Source: Aquatica leii (lineage: Eukaryota > Arthropoda > Insecta > Coleoptera > Lampyridae). Taken from it: 64,000 bases of DNA. The notes beneath the pieces are model-generated. The model saw only the letters and a list, made by a program, of their open reading frames with translations. It was not told the DNA's origin and made no database searches. The stretch lies in contig CM069435.1 of NCBI GenBank assembly GCA_035610365.1, positions 81,253,389 through 81,317,388 on the forward strand, read 5' to 3'. Position numbers and translations under genes: made by a program. Below, one piece after another: positions 8,776 through 16,800 of this stretch (position 1 is the first letter of the stretch; each line of letters opens with the position of its first letter).

Positions 8776-10024
8776 TTACAAATGACGAATGGCCTTGGTC
8801 AGAGCGTTATATGTAAATATTTTGTCATGGAGAATTAAGCAGTATGCAACGGTATCGTTTGGAATATTTTGAGAAGTTTCAAATTCTATGCGTAAAACAA
8901 CTGCTTTAGTGGTCAAAGAATCTTTTTGGTTCGAACAATCAATAACTATTAATGGGGCTTGTTCTTTAAACTGTTGTGGTGTTAGAAGAGGTTGGGCATC
9001 GTGTTCGTAATAGGAAGATTGAATCGTGCATACATTTCGTAAAGCATTGCAAAATGATTATCCGAAAAATTGATGTTAAGGTTATCGTAGGGATAACGAT
9101 CTGTATTTAAATATACGCGAACATTTTGTATATTGCAATGATCGAATTTACTCATATCTTTTTTATGTTACCATCTCTTCCAGTTTGAAATCCTAAAATT
9201 ATGTATCTAGGTGTCTCTAAACTTGTTGCTGTTTTAATAGCCCATGTGTGTTTATCTGTTGTTGGTACAGCAGGATAGACATGTGTTTCCCAACTTCTAA
9301 ACGCAACTTGAGTATCTATATTTTTATCGATGTACTTTGTTAATGCTAATTCTTCAGCTAAACCAGGTGTAACATGTGGAACTTTCCAAAATATTTTTTC
9401 AATCTCGATTTTAATAGGATCATCATCAGTAGATATAACACAGTCAACGTCTGTATTACTTCGTATTAATACAAGTTCTTGGCGAACATTTAAAATAACC
9501 TACAACAAAAATATATATACATAAATGTGTATAAAATTGTTGTAACTTACCTTAGGATAATCTTCCGCAAACCCTAAAAGCCTTCGCAGTGGTATGCAAA
9601 CATTGAATTGACCTAAAGTATTAGTAGTTTTAATTTCGGATGTGGGATACCAACCAGAATTTTGATATTTTATGCTTTCAGTTGGTGTATGTGATATTAA
9701 TCCTTTCATTGTAGTAGTTAAGCCAACTTTTGTTACTGAATCAACAACAATGCCATTCATTTCATACCTAATCTCAATAAATAAAAATGCTAGACCGTTG
9801 TTTGCAAATTTTGCATTTAATGATATGCTTCCATCTTCTTTACGTAATTTACCTTCAATGTACAAGTAACTTTGAGATGGTAGAGTACACATATCTTCTT
9901 GAATAGGAATGCGAATTTCATCGTTATTTTTGAAACGCGTAGTGTATGGTTGATAGGTGTGTATTTCTGAGTTGACAATAGAATTATCAACTACAACTTT
10001 TTCGTTTACGTTTAAGATACTCAT
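8776..10024 (-). pseudogene. Major-capsid-like protein, interrupted
   Basis: The ATG at 10024 starts a protein with an EIHTYQPYTTRF and DEIRIPIQ beginning, SQSYLYIEG, and NVCIPLRRLLGF before a splice donor. A 51-bp GT-AG intron (9500-9550) leads to a second exon with LNVRQELVLIRS. This pattern matches a capsid-like family that neighbours adenain and pVI-like genes in arthropod elements. A jelly-roll fold is expected from the family, not proven here. There is one frameshift at a six-T run (9159-9164), making a stop at 9152-9154, and another one-base loss near 9025. The last part (8776-9090) lies in the left arm and is duplicated at 11775-12090. The start overlaps the preceding small gene by ATGA. 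Confidence 0.65.
9500..9550 (-). other. 51-bp spliceosomal-type intron
   Basis: On the minus strand the sequence is AAG|GTAAGT ... TTGTTGTAG|GTT, a consensus donor and a pyrimidine-containing acceptor, AT-rich inside. Reading through gives a stop at the acceptor itself (TAG at the intron end), while splicing leaves the phase unchanged and continues the conserved protein. Confidence 0.65.
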
Positions 10025-10182
10025 TTTAGTACAGTAAATCCCAAAGATTTTAGAAATTGTTTGTTACTAACTGTTAATCGTTTAACGTGCGATCGCTTAC
10101 TAATCTTCGTACTAAAGGATTGTGTTGTTTTATGAGATTCGGTATCACATACACAAGAATGGTTCTTAAAGCGAAATACCAT
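10021..10182 (-). CDS. 53-aa basic protein between penton-like and capsid-like genes
   Basis: The ATG at 10182 lies inside the end of the penton-like gene (overlap about 17 bp), and the TGA overlaps the ATG of the capsid-like gene as ATGA. The product is Lys/Ser/Arg-rich, with an N-terminal CVCD and a C-terminal NKQFLKSLGF. The tight double overlap argues that it is real and translated with its neighbours. I recall small proteins of this kind in the same place in related elements, but cannot name a function. Confidence 0.5.
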   Translation of the reverse strand: MVFRFKNHSCVCDTESHKTTQSFSTKISKRSHVKRLTVSNKQFLKSLGFTVLK

Positions 10183-10860
10183 TATCAAGTTCTTTTAAAT
10201 GTAGTCCTATTGTGATGACTTCACCTCGAAAATTGACAAGATTTCCATTTTGATCTACTATTTTAAGTGTAATGTTTGAAATAGTTCGTACGCTAATAGG
10301 TAAATAGGTGACATGTAGAGGGCATTCAATTATTTTATATCCAGATGGTACGCTTGGAAAGAACTGATGTATAGTGTGGGCTGGTGTTCCATTTGCATAG
10401 TTTCCTAATGTAATGTTGCAATCGATTAATAACGAATTGATCGTAATAATGTTTGTTGGATAACTTGATTCAGACCATTGATTTGCAAGCAAGAACTGTT
10501 TCTGAATCCTAAAAGAGGTCCTATAGAATGTTCTTGTGTAAAATCAATAATGGCATTTGATTTAATCATAGTTTTAAGGGTGTTGTGGTTTGCACGTAAT
10601 TTAATAGTAAAGTTTTTAGGTACAGCACCTTGTAGATAATTTTCCAAATCTTTTATTTCGTAAGAACCTTCAGGAATCGTTACTTTTGTTTTCCCTATGA
10701 TAAATTGGTTATTTTCATTAGTTACATTCGGTATACTATTAAAACTTGCAAAACTTGTTAAACCAAGTACATACTCTTTATCAGGATTTAAATAAATTGG
10801 TGGATTAAATTCTGAGCGTAGAATAGAAGTCGATCCAGTAAATGTAAATGTGCACGACAT
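10166..10860 (-). pseudogene. Penton/minor-capsid-like protein, frameshifted
   Basis: The ATG at 10860 (MSCTFTF) is preferred over an upstream TTG. Early motifs are IYLNPDKEYVLGLTSFASFNSIPNV and IPEGSYEIKDLE, and later ones TIHQFFPSVPSGYKI and GEVITIGLHL. The first set belongs to a family found next to the capsid-like gene in arthropod elements; penton or minor capsid role is an inference from position. The frame changes at about 10490-10510, near LLGFRNSSC, so the gene is broken by a small indel. The expected length of about 230 residues is otherwise complete. It lies between the protease and the small basic protein. Confidence 0.6.
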
Positions 10861-10892
10861 TTCGGTAGAGAATCTTACACACAACTAACTAG

Positions 10893-11264
10893 TTATCTCG
10901 AATGTTCGTATAAAAAGCCTAATACTAAATGTCCGCAATTGTAGGTATTAAATAGTTGAAGTGTGTCAAAATTATACATTATATTTACGCTACCGCCGCT
11001 GCGAAAATAATGAATTACTTCCAAAGGTGGTTTTAAATGTCATATACTATCGAAATAGATGATTTTGTTACCACGTTTAACGTAAGCCGTCCAATGAGTT
11101 CCTTCGCCTTGTTGTTCATCCAGATTTATAATTCCGTTCTCATTTTTTAATATAATGCGCGGTAACTTGTCTCTCATAAAAATTCCTCTAAATTTCTTTA
11201 TTTGAAGTAATTGTATATATTTCGATAGATCGATATTTGTTAACGCTCTGCGTGGTAGCTTTAT
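10893..11264 (-). pseudogene. Adenain-like cysteine protease, broken
   Basis: On the minus strand the frame reads LTNIDL, FRGIFMRD, then GEGTHW (candidate catalytic His), IIYFDS (Asp), an in-frame TGA at 11040-11042, and finally a NCGHLVLGFL block with the nucleophile Cys. The His...Asp...Cys order and the CGHL context are those of the adenovirus/Polinton maturation protease, which processes capsid precursors. There is no ATG at the expected N-terminus; the first Met is internal (11177). So both the start and the middle are damaged. It overlaps the end of the pVI-like gene by a few bases. About 120 residues, short for adenain. Confidence 0.7.
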
Positions 11265-11713
11265 TGGGAGTTTTTTTGATATGGATGTATATATAATCCA
11301 AGACCTTTTTTATACGGTTTTAAATAAAGATCTTTTCCTACACTTGCAGCTTCCATTGCTTGGTTATGACGTTTGGTTTCTTCTAATGTTTTTGCAGCAG
11401 TTTTTGCGTCATTCACTGCTTTTGCAACAGCTGCTGCCCCACCACCTAGAGAACCTATTGCCCCGAGAGCAGCGAATAAAGGAATTAACGGTAAAAATCC
11501 TCCTGTTTTAGGAATAGGAATTATTCTTTGTTTAGGTGGCGAAACCTTTTGTTGTCTTAACACTTTCATAGCTTGTTTAACAGTTGATTTTAAGTTTGAT
11601 TGTACTTTACCACCTACTGTACGACGAGCTAATTGTATCGCTTTTTTAAAACTAATGCTCCCACGTTTTTTCTTCCTTTTCTGCCCCATACCTAATTTAG
11701 TTTTACTCTTCAT
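11261..11713 (-). CDS. pVI-like basic membrane-active virion protein
   Basis: The ATG at 11713 gives 150 residues. It has a strongly basic N-terminus (KRKKKRG), then a hydrophobic Gly/Ala-rich block starting GGFLPLIPLFAALGAIG, then a helical KAVNDAKTAAKTLEETKRHN segment, and a C-terminal YLKPYKKGLGLYI. That order is typical of pVI/pX-like minor proteins of adintovirus- and Polinton-type elements, which bind DNA and disrupt membranes. The frame stays open upstream for 23 more codons, to about 11782, where it runs into the arm junction at 11775. So the natural start may have been cut off and 11713 may be internal. It begins the leftward virion cluster. Confidence 0.65.
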   Translation of the reverse strand: MKSKTKLGMGQKRKKKRGSISFKKAIQLARRTVGGKVQSNLKSTVKQAMKVLRQQKVSPPKQRIIPIPKTGGFLPLIPLFAALGAIGSLGGGAAAVAKAVNDAKTAAKTLEETKRHNQAMEAASVGKDLYLKPYKKGLGLYIHPYQKNSQ

Positions 11714-11763
11714 TACACCGGAAATAGTTAAAGCTGCTGCTTTCTCCCCAAAACTAGCGTCTT

Positions 11764-12090
11764 TTGATCGAAATCTACGATAACCTTAACATCAATTTTT
11801 CGGATAATCATTTTACAATGCTTTACGAAATGTATGCACGATTCCAATCTTCCTATTACGAACACGATGCTCAACCTCTTCTAACACCACAACAGTTTAA
11901 AGAACAAGCCCCATTGATAGTTATTGATTGTTCGAACCAAAAAGATTCTTTGACCACTAAAGCAGTTGTTTTACGTATAGAATTTGAAACTTCTCAAAAT
12001 ATTCCAAACGATACCGTTGCATACTGCTTGATTCTCCATGACAAAATATTTACATATAACGCTCTGACCAAGGCCATTCGTCATTTGTAA
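11764..12090 (+). pseudogene. Duplicated 3' end of the capsid-like gene (right copy)
   Basis: From 11775 this repeats the last 105 codons of the capsid-like gene in the opposite orientation, in frame, with YDNLNINFSDNHF, LYEMYARF, LLTPQQF and YCLILHDKIF. It lacks the one-base loss seen in the left copy near 9025. It has no ATG of its own; the first 11 bases before the junction come from the opposite strand of the pVI-like region. It is therefore a fragment, useful as a cleaner record of that end. Confidence 0.75.
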
Positions 12091-12144
12091 CAAATTATAA
12101 TATATATTGTGTTTGTATCACATATTAAAAGTAGAATGAACTAT

Positions 12145-12153
12145 ATCGTCTTA
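12145..12153 (-). promoter_or_regulatory. TAAGACGAT motif (right copy)
   Basis: Reverse complement of the motif at 8713-8721, again just upstream of the VQGF-type ATG (12159). Confidence 0.3.
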
Positions 12154-12158
12154 CAAAT

Positions 12159-12596
12159 ATGATCGTTATTATCGATGTACAAGGATTCATGACTTCTGAA
12201 AAATGTTTCACTCCAAAAGAATTGGCTGTGTATGATGGACATTCTATTGCACATTATGTCTTCAAACCACCGTTTTCGTGGTCGTGCTTAGACTTAAAAT
12301 TTCAAAAACAAGCTACATGGTTAATGAACAATCATCACCGTATTTCCTGGGAAGAAGGATTTACTCCAGTACATTTATTTCCACACATCCTCAAACAACT
12401 AACAGTAAATGCAACATCAGTTTACGTAAAAGGACGAGAAAAATCAAAATTTTTACAAAAATATATTTCTATACCCATTACAGAAGTTGAAGAAGAACCT
12501 GCACTAAAACCTATGCATGCTAAATGTCTTTTCATTCGGAACCTATGTGTTACTGTGCTTTATCTAATGTTTATCATTTGTATTCTAATTATGTGA
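12159..12596 (+). pseudogene. VQGF-type protein (right copy, frameshifted)
   Basis: The ATG at 12159 opens the same protein as 8261-8707, with four substitutions in the central part. A T is missing at about 12526-12529 (four T against five), so the Cys/His C-terminus CLFHSEPMCYC is lost and replaced by a hydrophobic out-of-frame tail. Confidence 0.75.
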
Positions 12597-12639
12597 TGCA
12601 ATAAAGTATTTTTTACGAAATTATATAATTTTATTTACA

Positions 12640-12858
12640 TTAATTGTATACAAAACGTTCATGATATACAAGTGATCTATGATCATCTTTAAAAATATAA
12701 GATATATTCTTATCTATTTCTGCAATTCTTTTATAAAACCGATACCTATCTCGTGCTTTCTCTTCCCAATCACCTTTTCTTGCTTGTTGATAAGCAAACT
12801 TCCAAACTACTAACTTCTTAACTTCACACTCGTCTTTGAAGCGTACTTTATTCCCCAT
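12640..12858 (-). CDS. Conserved 72-aa basic arm protein (right copy)
   Basis: It encodes the identical protein to 8008-8226. Identity while neighbours have frameshifts suggests either chance in a short gene, arm-to-arm conversion, or selection before insertion. Confidence 0.6.
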   Translation of the reverse strand: MGNKVRFKDECEVKKLVVWKFAYQQARKGDWEEKARDRYRFYKRIAEIDKNISYIFKDDHRSLVYHERFVYN

Positions 12859-12865
12859 CACTGTA

Positions 12866-13186
12866 CTAACACACTTTAAAACAATACAAATCTATTATAT
12901 TTAATTGCATTTCTACACATTTTATACAATATTCCCCTTTTAAAAACAAGTTACAAATATCTTGACCAATCATATATTTATTAGCAAGTTCTTTACAATA
13001 ATCTACGCTAAATATACAATCAAATCTTTGAAGTATTTTATTTGCATCCGTTTCCAACTGTTGAAATTGAACTAATAACTCTTGAATATTTTTTATGTTA
13101 GTTAGATGTTTATTTTTCTTCTTGTGCTTCTTCTTCTGTCGATTTTTCTTCTGCTGATTCTTCTTCTTCAGAAGTGTCTGCATCAT
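12866..13186 (-). CDS. CxxC protein, paralogue 2 (right copy, open)
   Basis: This is the complete version of the frame broken at 7681-7944. It has two ATGs at 13186 and 13183, a Lys-rich start overlapping paralogue 1, LANKYMIGQDICNLFL, then EYCIKC (CxxC) and a short C-terminus ending FKVC. Total 106 residues. The core repeats paralogue 1. If the Lys-rich start is only the shadow of the acidic frame, the real protein would begin later or be joined to paralogue 1 by a shift. No family recognised. Confidence 0.55.
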   Translation of the reverse strand: MMQTLLKKKNQQKKNRQKKKHKKKNKHLTNIKNIQELLVQFQQLETDANKILQRFDCIFSVDYCKELANKYMIGQDICNLFLKGEYCIKCVEMQLNIIDLYCFKVC

Positions 13187-13473
13187 TCATGTATCGTTTT
13201 ATTCGATTTGCAAACCTCGATAATCCAATATCCGACAACCTGATTAATGAAACAAGAAGAACAAAATTTGGTTTCTAAATACTCTTTACAAATTTTTTGA
13301 CCGTTTTGATACTTTTCCGCGAAAGTCGCGCACAGTTCAGGACTGGTGAATCCATACACTGCTTCATGTTCAGCATCGAATTCCAATGCGGAAAATTCCT
13401 GCACTAACCGTTGCACTGCTGTTTGAAAATCAACAGCTTTGGTCCAAGTTTGTTCTGCATAGGCCATCCACAT
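13112..13473 (-). pseudogene. CxxC protein, paralogue 1 (right copy, frameshifted)
   Basis: Same ATG and core as 7395-7757, but an extra base just after the CxxC (about 13240) shifts the frame, so the acidic tail is lost. Confidence 0.7.
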
Positions 13474-13535
13474 CTTAACAGTTTGTACTACTACTCAAGC
13501 TCTTAATACCTAATATATAGTTAATCCCCTCCAGT

Positions 13536-14243
13536 TTATTTCCTAAACTTCTTTTGTTCTACTACACGTTTTTCCAATTCAACATCGAACACCACCTTTT
13601 CTGGATAGAATGTTACCACTTCTAACATACAACAAACCACGTCTGTTTTTGATAAAAATTGATCCAAAACATTAGATATGTTAGTTTTAGCATCTCCTGG
13701 TAGATCGAAAACAGCATTAATTACAGTATCATAAAAATTAGAAAATTCCTATGAAACAATCTGATTTAATCTATAGTTTATGAACACTGCCAATTTCCAT
13801 ATCTCCCAAAGGGATTCGCGACCTAGGTATACTTCTTCATTTTCTGCACCCACAATTTTTAATATTTTTTTTGGTCAATAATTTCAAATATTATAGTTTT
13901 CGTACCGACCTTTATGGGTTCGCATATTGCTTCAGTACTTTGAAAACATCTATGTATTTTTCTCGAAGCTCCAAAAACCACACCCATTCCTCTTCCGTAA
14001 ATACGATTTCTTGTTTATAAGTTGCGAATATCTTTACTGACGGACAAAATGATTAGCACAATTCATTCCAACACTGATAAATTTAGTTTTTGACTTATTT
14101 AAATTATAAACATTCTGATCAATTAATTGTATTGCACTTAACACCATATTACTGTCGGGCACCGATTTTTTAATAGTTTTTTGTTCTTGAATCGTTACAT
14201 CACGATCTTTCATCTGTTGAACAAACTGCTTTATCTGTTCCAT
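13536..14243 (-). pseudogene. Unknown arm gene A (right copy, broken)
   Basis: The start at 14243 matches 6623. A T is lost near CANHF (about 14049), the eight-A run between the two parts is shared with the left arm, and a TAG replaces AAG at about 13750. At least two lesions are private to this copy, so it is dead. Confidence 0.7.
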
Positions 14244-14287
14244 TCTTAACAATCTCTTTCTAAACCCCAACTGTATTGTAACTGCTC

Positions 14288-14303
14288 TCAATCGTCTTAT
14301 ATA
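14288..14303 (-). promoter_or_regulatory. TATA-like motif (right copy of 6563-6578)
   Basis: The reverse complement of TATATAAGACGATTGA, upstream of the ATG at 14243. Confidence 0.45.
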
Positions 14304-14339
14304 TACCAACAAAAAAGGATGACTTAAAGTTATTATGGT

Positions 14340-14515
14340 TCATTTAAAGCTTTGTGTGTATGTCTGTGAGGAGAAGTAAGGTTACTCTAGGACATTTAGA
14401 GCTTTGAATGTAGGTCAGTGAGGAGGAGTAAGGTTACTCTAGGTCATTTAAAGCTTTGAATGTAAGTCAGTGAGGAGGAGTAAGGACTCTAGATCATTTA
14501 AAGCTTTGTGTGTAG
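14340..14515 (-). repeat. Minisatellite, right inner block
   Basis: Four units of the TAAATGACCTAGAG repeat, one fewer than in the left arm; this accounts for most of the 51-bp difference in arm length. Confidence 0.85.
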
Positions 14516-14547
14516 TGTGTTTAGTTTAGTTCATTTTCAACGCTGCA

Positions 14548-14856
14548 ATGATTCCCATCATTTTTAAATCAGTTGTGCTGAGTGCTTGTTATGGTAATAC
14601 TCTTTATTTAGTTCAACCTCCAAACTGTGAAGAGGCTATTATTTGTTTTAAAGATAACCCACGCCAGTGGTTTCAACTTATACCTGACGTGTTACATGGT
14701 ATTAAAGTTTTTACTATAACAGCACCTAATACTTCGAAAGAATTTCGCATACAATTTTCCAGCTTTAACCATTACATTCACACGGATTGGCGTAAATGTG
14801 ATTCGTTTAATGATCGCGGCATTATAATTATGCCAAACAGTGACACGTGTTGTTAG
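14548..14856 (+). CDS. Secreted protein, paralogue without anchor (right copy)
   Basis: Equivalent to 5958-6266 and fully open. Two substitutions: Lys to Glu after the conserved PPNC, and Thr to Pro in the middle. Signal-like start, LYLVQPPNC, FKDNPRQWFQLIP, LHGIKV, TDW and a DTCC end are all present. Its stop is followed 27 bp later by the anchored paralogue. Confidence 0.6.
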   Translation: MIPIIFKSVVLSACYGNTLYLVQPPNCEEAIICFKDNPRQWFQLIPDVLHGIKVFTITAPNTSKEFRIQFSSFNHYIHTDWRKCDSFNDRGIIIMPNSDTCC

Positions 14857-14882
14857 TTGTGTATTCAACTTTTGTGTGTGCG

Positions 14883-15293
14883 ATGGTTCCGAAAATCTTT
14901 AGTCTGTTAATTTTCACCGCTGTTTCTAACAACAGTTTATATGTGCTACAACCACCATTTTGTTCTAAAACTTATGCATCTTTTAAAAGTAATCCTACAA
15001 AGTGGTATAAACTAATACCACTAAATTTACACGGTGTCAGAGTTCTACCAATTGCAGAACCACAGGATTTTCGATTACGTTTTTATAACAGCAATTCAAG
15101 TTTTGTACAAACGGATTGGAACTCCGTGCGTTACATTAACTTATTAGACAAACGTAATTCAACTAACTACACCTCTCTATCAACCATCTGTACCACATAT
15201 GGTATACTATCTATTATACTTTCAATGTTATTACTTATGCTAATATTAACTTTTCTTATATATTATTTTGGTTCAATTTATGATTTATTGTAA
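14883..15293 (+). CDS. Secreted/type I membrane protein, paralogue with TM anchor (right copy)
   Basis: Equivalent to 5521-5931 and fully open, with the same ATG, signal-like start, conserved LYVLQP and TDW motifs, N-glycosylation sites and C-terminal hydrophobic anchor. It differs by Leu to Pro in QPPFC and by one Asn to Ser. Confidence 0.65.
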   Translation: MVPKIFSLLIFTAVSNNSLYVLQPPFCSKTYASFKSNPTKWYKLIPLNLHGVRVLPIAEPQDFRLRFYNSNSSFVQTDWNSVRYINLLDKRNSTNYTSLSTICTTYGILSIILSMLLLMLILTFLIYYFGSIYDLL

Positions 15294-15469
15294 CTCATTA
15301 TGTTAAGTTATTAAATAGACTGTACAATTAATAAATTACTCTATGTAGTAACTGTGTTTGAAGGTTAGAATAAATAAAAACTTTTAATCAATCTAATGTT
15401 CGGTTACTTGTATATAGGTTACGAAAAAGGAATAATACGCATAGTGAAGTATTAGTATACAAAGTACTT

Positions 15470-15485
15470 TCAATCGTCTTATATA
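15470..15485 (-). promoter_or_regulatory. TATA-like motif (right copy of 5329-5344)
   Basis: Reverse complement of TATATAAGACGATTGA, 25 bp from the tRNA-like unit. Confidence 0.4.
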
Positions 15486-15510
15486 TCAACAATACTGTTT
15501 AAATCCAACA

Positions 15511-15583
15511 GGTTTATGGTGCAGTGGTAAACTCGCTGGTTCATAAACGTGAAATCCCTGGTTCGAATCCAACTACATCCACC
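15511..15583 (+). tRNA. tRNA-like Pol III unit, right copy
   Basis: A 73-nt span has an A box TGGTGCAGTGG at 15517-15527 and a perfect B box GGTTCGAATCC at 15560-15570, spaced as in a tRNA gene, with a six-T terminator at 15586-15591. A CAT triplet sits where an anticodon would be. Stems pair poorly (acceptor about 5 of 7 at best, T stem 3 of 5), so it is tRNA-derived rather than a clear working tRNA. It is present in both arms and points inside to outside. Confidence 0.5.
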
Positions 15584-15599
15584 GGTTTTTTAATAAAAA

Positions 15600-15955
15600 T
15601 ATTTTTCTTCTTCTGTGTAGGTCTGTAAGGAGTAAGGTTACTCTAGGTCATTTAAAGTCTTTGTCTGTAGATCTGTGAGGAGGAGTAGGGTTATTCCAGG
15701 TCATTTAAAGTCTTTGTCTTCTTCTGTGTAGGTCTGTGAGGAGTAGTAGGGTTACTCTAGGTCATTTAAAGCACTGAATGTAGGTCAAGGCCCCCGAGGA
15801 GGAGTAAGGTTACTCTAGGTCATTTAAAGCAATGAATGTAGGTCAAGGCCCTGAGGAGGAGTAAGGTTACTCTAGGTCATTTAGAGCACTGAATGTAGGT
15901 CAAGGCCCCTGAGGAGGAGTAAGGTTACTCTAGGTCATTTAAAGGTCAAGGTTCC
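15600..15955 (-). repeat. Subterminal minisatellite, right outer block
   Basis: Six units, matching the left outer block in inverse orientation. Confidence 0.9.
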
Positions 15956-15993
15956 TCCTCCTCTTGTCACAGAACTCTCCATCTTACCCTACT

Positions 15994-15999
15994 AACTTA
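15994..15999. repeat. 6-bp target site duplication (right)
   Basis: AACTTA, identical to 4815-4820. Confidence 0.9.
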
Positions 16000-16600
16000 T
16001 ACTAATCTTACCTCACTTTAGAACTTGTTCTAATAATTTTTAATTGCTTTACGTTTATTTAGACATTACTTTTGTTAATTCTTTATTTGAAAATAGTAGA
16101 TTACACACCGAGGTGGAAAGCATTCCATTCCTATCAAGAGAACTATAGTTTACCGAGAGGCGTAGCCTTTAGTTCTACTAGTTCTCGAGAAGTATGGACT
16201 ACTTTTGCTAAGATTTGTATACTATTTTACTCTCAATCAGCTATTAAATAAAATAAATAACATTATACTAATAAAAAATGAATGAAAACTTACTTCCAAA
16301 ATATTATCGTTTATTTCGGTAAAATATTAACAGATAGTAGGCATTTCATGATTGACATATAAGTATTTAATTTATGATTCACATTTTATCAAATTAATTA
16401 AAACAAAACACACAGAAATTACAGGTTCGGAAAGTGTACATTACTGACCGTGGGGTTTCATTACATACTCGTTTTTTTAGCGATGGAAACTGCTCACTTA
16501 CCAACCTTTAAGAGGTTCGGAAAACTGTACGTTACTAACTGAGTGTGAATAAAATTAGTTCTACACTAGAGCTATTTATCACACCTCATATGTTTATTTA
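16000..16600. other. AT-rich DNA, no gene seen
   Basis: Nothing recognisable. The motif GGTTCGGAAA occurs twice (about 16425 and 16513), each followed by a similar TACxTTACT stretch, a small direct repeat. Confidence 0.4.
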
Positions 16601-16639
16601 TAGTTGTATAAAGCAATGCAAAGCAAGTATTGAAACGTT

Positions 16640-16800
16640 TGAGAAATTATTTTCAAGTTCGAGAGCGTTCACGAGGTTTTTATCCATTTCCAGAACGTTC
16701 ACCAAAAGTTATAGAAAATTCTCAAAAGACAGCGAGAATGTATAAAAGCGGTACAAACAAATCATAAGTCAGTTATTGCAGTAATTTAAAGTAGGCAGTG
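16640..16800 (+). promoter_or_regulatory. Heat-shock-type promoter without a visible gene
   Basis: Several heat-shock elements (inverted nGAAn/nTTCn pentamers) lie in a row: GTTCG-AGAGC-GTTCA at 16657-16671, AGAAC-GTTCA at 16692-16701, and AGAAA-ATTCT at 16713-16722. TATAAAAG is at 16741-16748 and an initiator TCAGTT at 16769-16774, 30 bp from the TATA start. This is the layout of insect hsp70-class promoters. The following 150 bp looks like a 5' leader with a possible splice donor AAGGTAAAC at about 16891, but no heat-shock protein frame follows within the window on this strand. Confidence 0.65.

Larger units (their letters stand above)
4821..9090 (+). repeat. Left inverted arm (4270 bp)
   Basis: It is near-identical to the reverse complement of 11775-15993, with scattered substitutions, one-base indels and one fewer minisatellite unit in the other arm. 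Identity breaks off sharply at 9090/11775, inside the capsid-like gene. Confidence 0.95.
4821..15993. mobile_element. Maverick/Polinton-like non-autonomous element with 4.2-kb inverted arms
   Basis: The element is 11,173 bp. Its left end reads AGTAGGGTAAGATGGAGAG and its right end is the exact complement, flanked by the 6-bp duplication AACTTA. The arms are 4821-9090 and 11775-15993; the unique centre is 9091-11774. The centre holds a leftward virion module (pVI-like, protease, penton-like, small basic protein, capsid-like). The arms hold duplicated accessory genes, a tRNA-like unit and minisatellites. Termini and duplication length match Mavericks/Polintons, but no protein-primed polymerase, retroviral-type integrase or packaging ATPase is visible in six frames. 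It would need to be mobilised and replicated in trans, or be the remnant of a larger virus-like element. A relation to adintovirus-like elements is inferred from the module, not shown. Confidence 0.8.
11775..15993 (-). repeat. Right inverted arm (4219 bp)
   Basis: It is the reverse complement of 4821-9090 with about 1% substitutions plus small indels. It starts inside the capsid-like coding sequence and within the open frame upstream of the pVI-like gene. Confidence 0.95.

Noticed and set aside
9672..9869. 65-codon plus-strand open frame
   Set aside because: Antisense shadow of the capsid-like gene.
11373..11783. 136-codon open frame on the plus strand
   Set aside because: It is antisense to the pVI-like gene, whose product has family motifs; the plus-strand product has none.
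15511..15583. Functional initiator or elongator tRNA-Met
   Set aside because: A CAT triplet sits near the anticodon position, but acceptor, D and T stems pair too poorly for a working tRNA.
4821..15993. Inverted arms as an assembly artefact
   Set aside because: The arms have private substitutions, indels and minisatellite numbers, different flanks, and an exact 6-bp duplication outside both ends. A collapsed or mirrored assembly error would not create these.
4821..15993. Parvovirus, bidnavirus or poxvirus-type genome because of long inverted ends
   Set aside because: No NS1/SF3 helicase, polymerase or poxvirus genes are visible; termini and duplication length fit Maverick-type insertion better.
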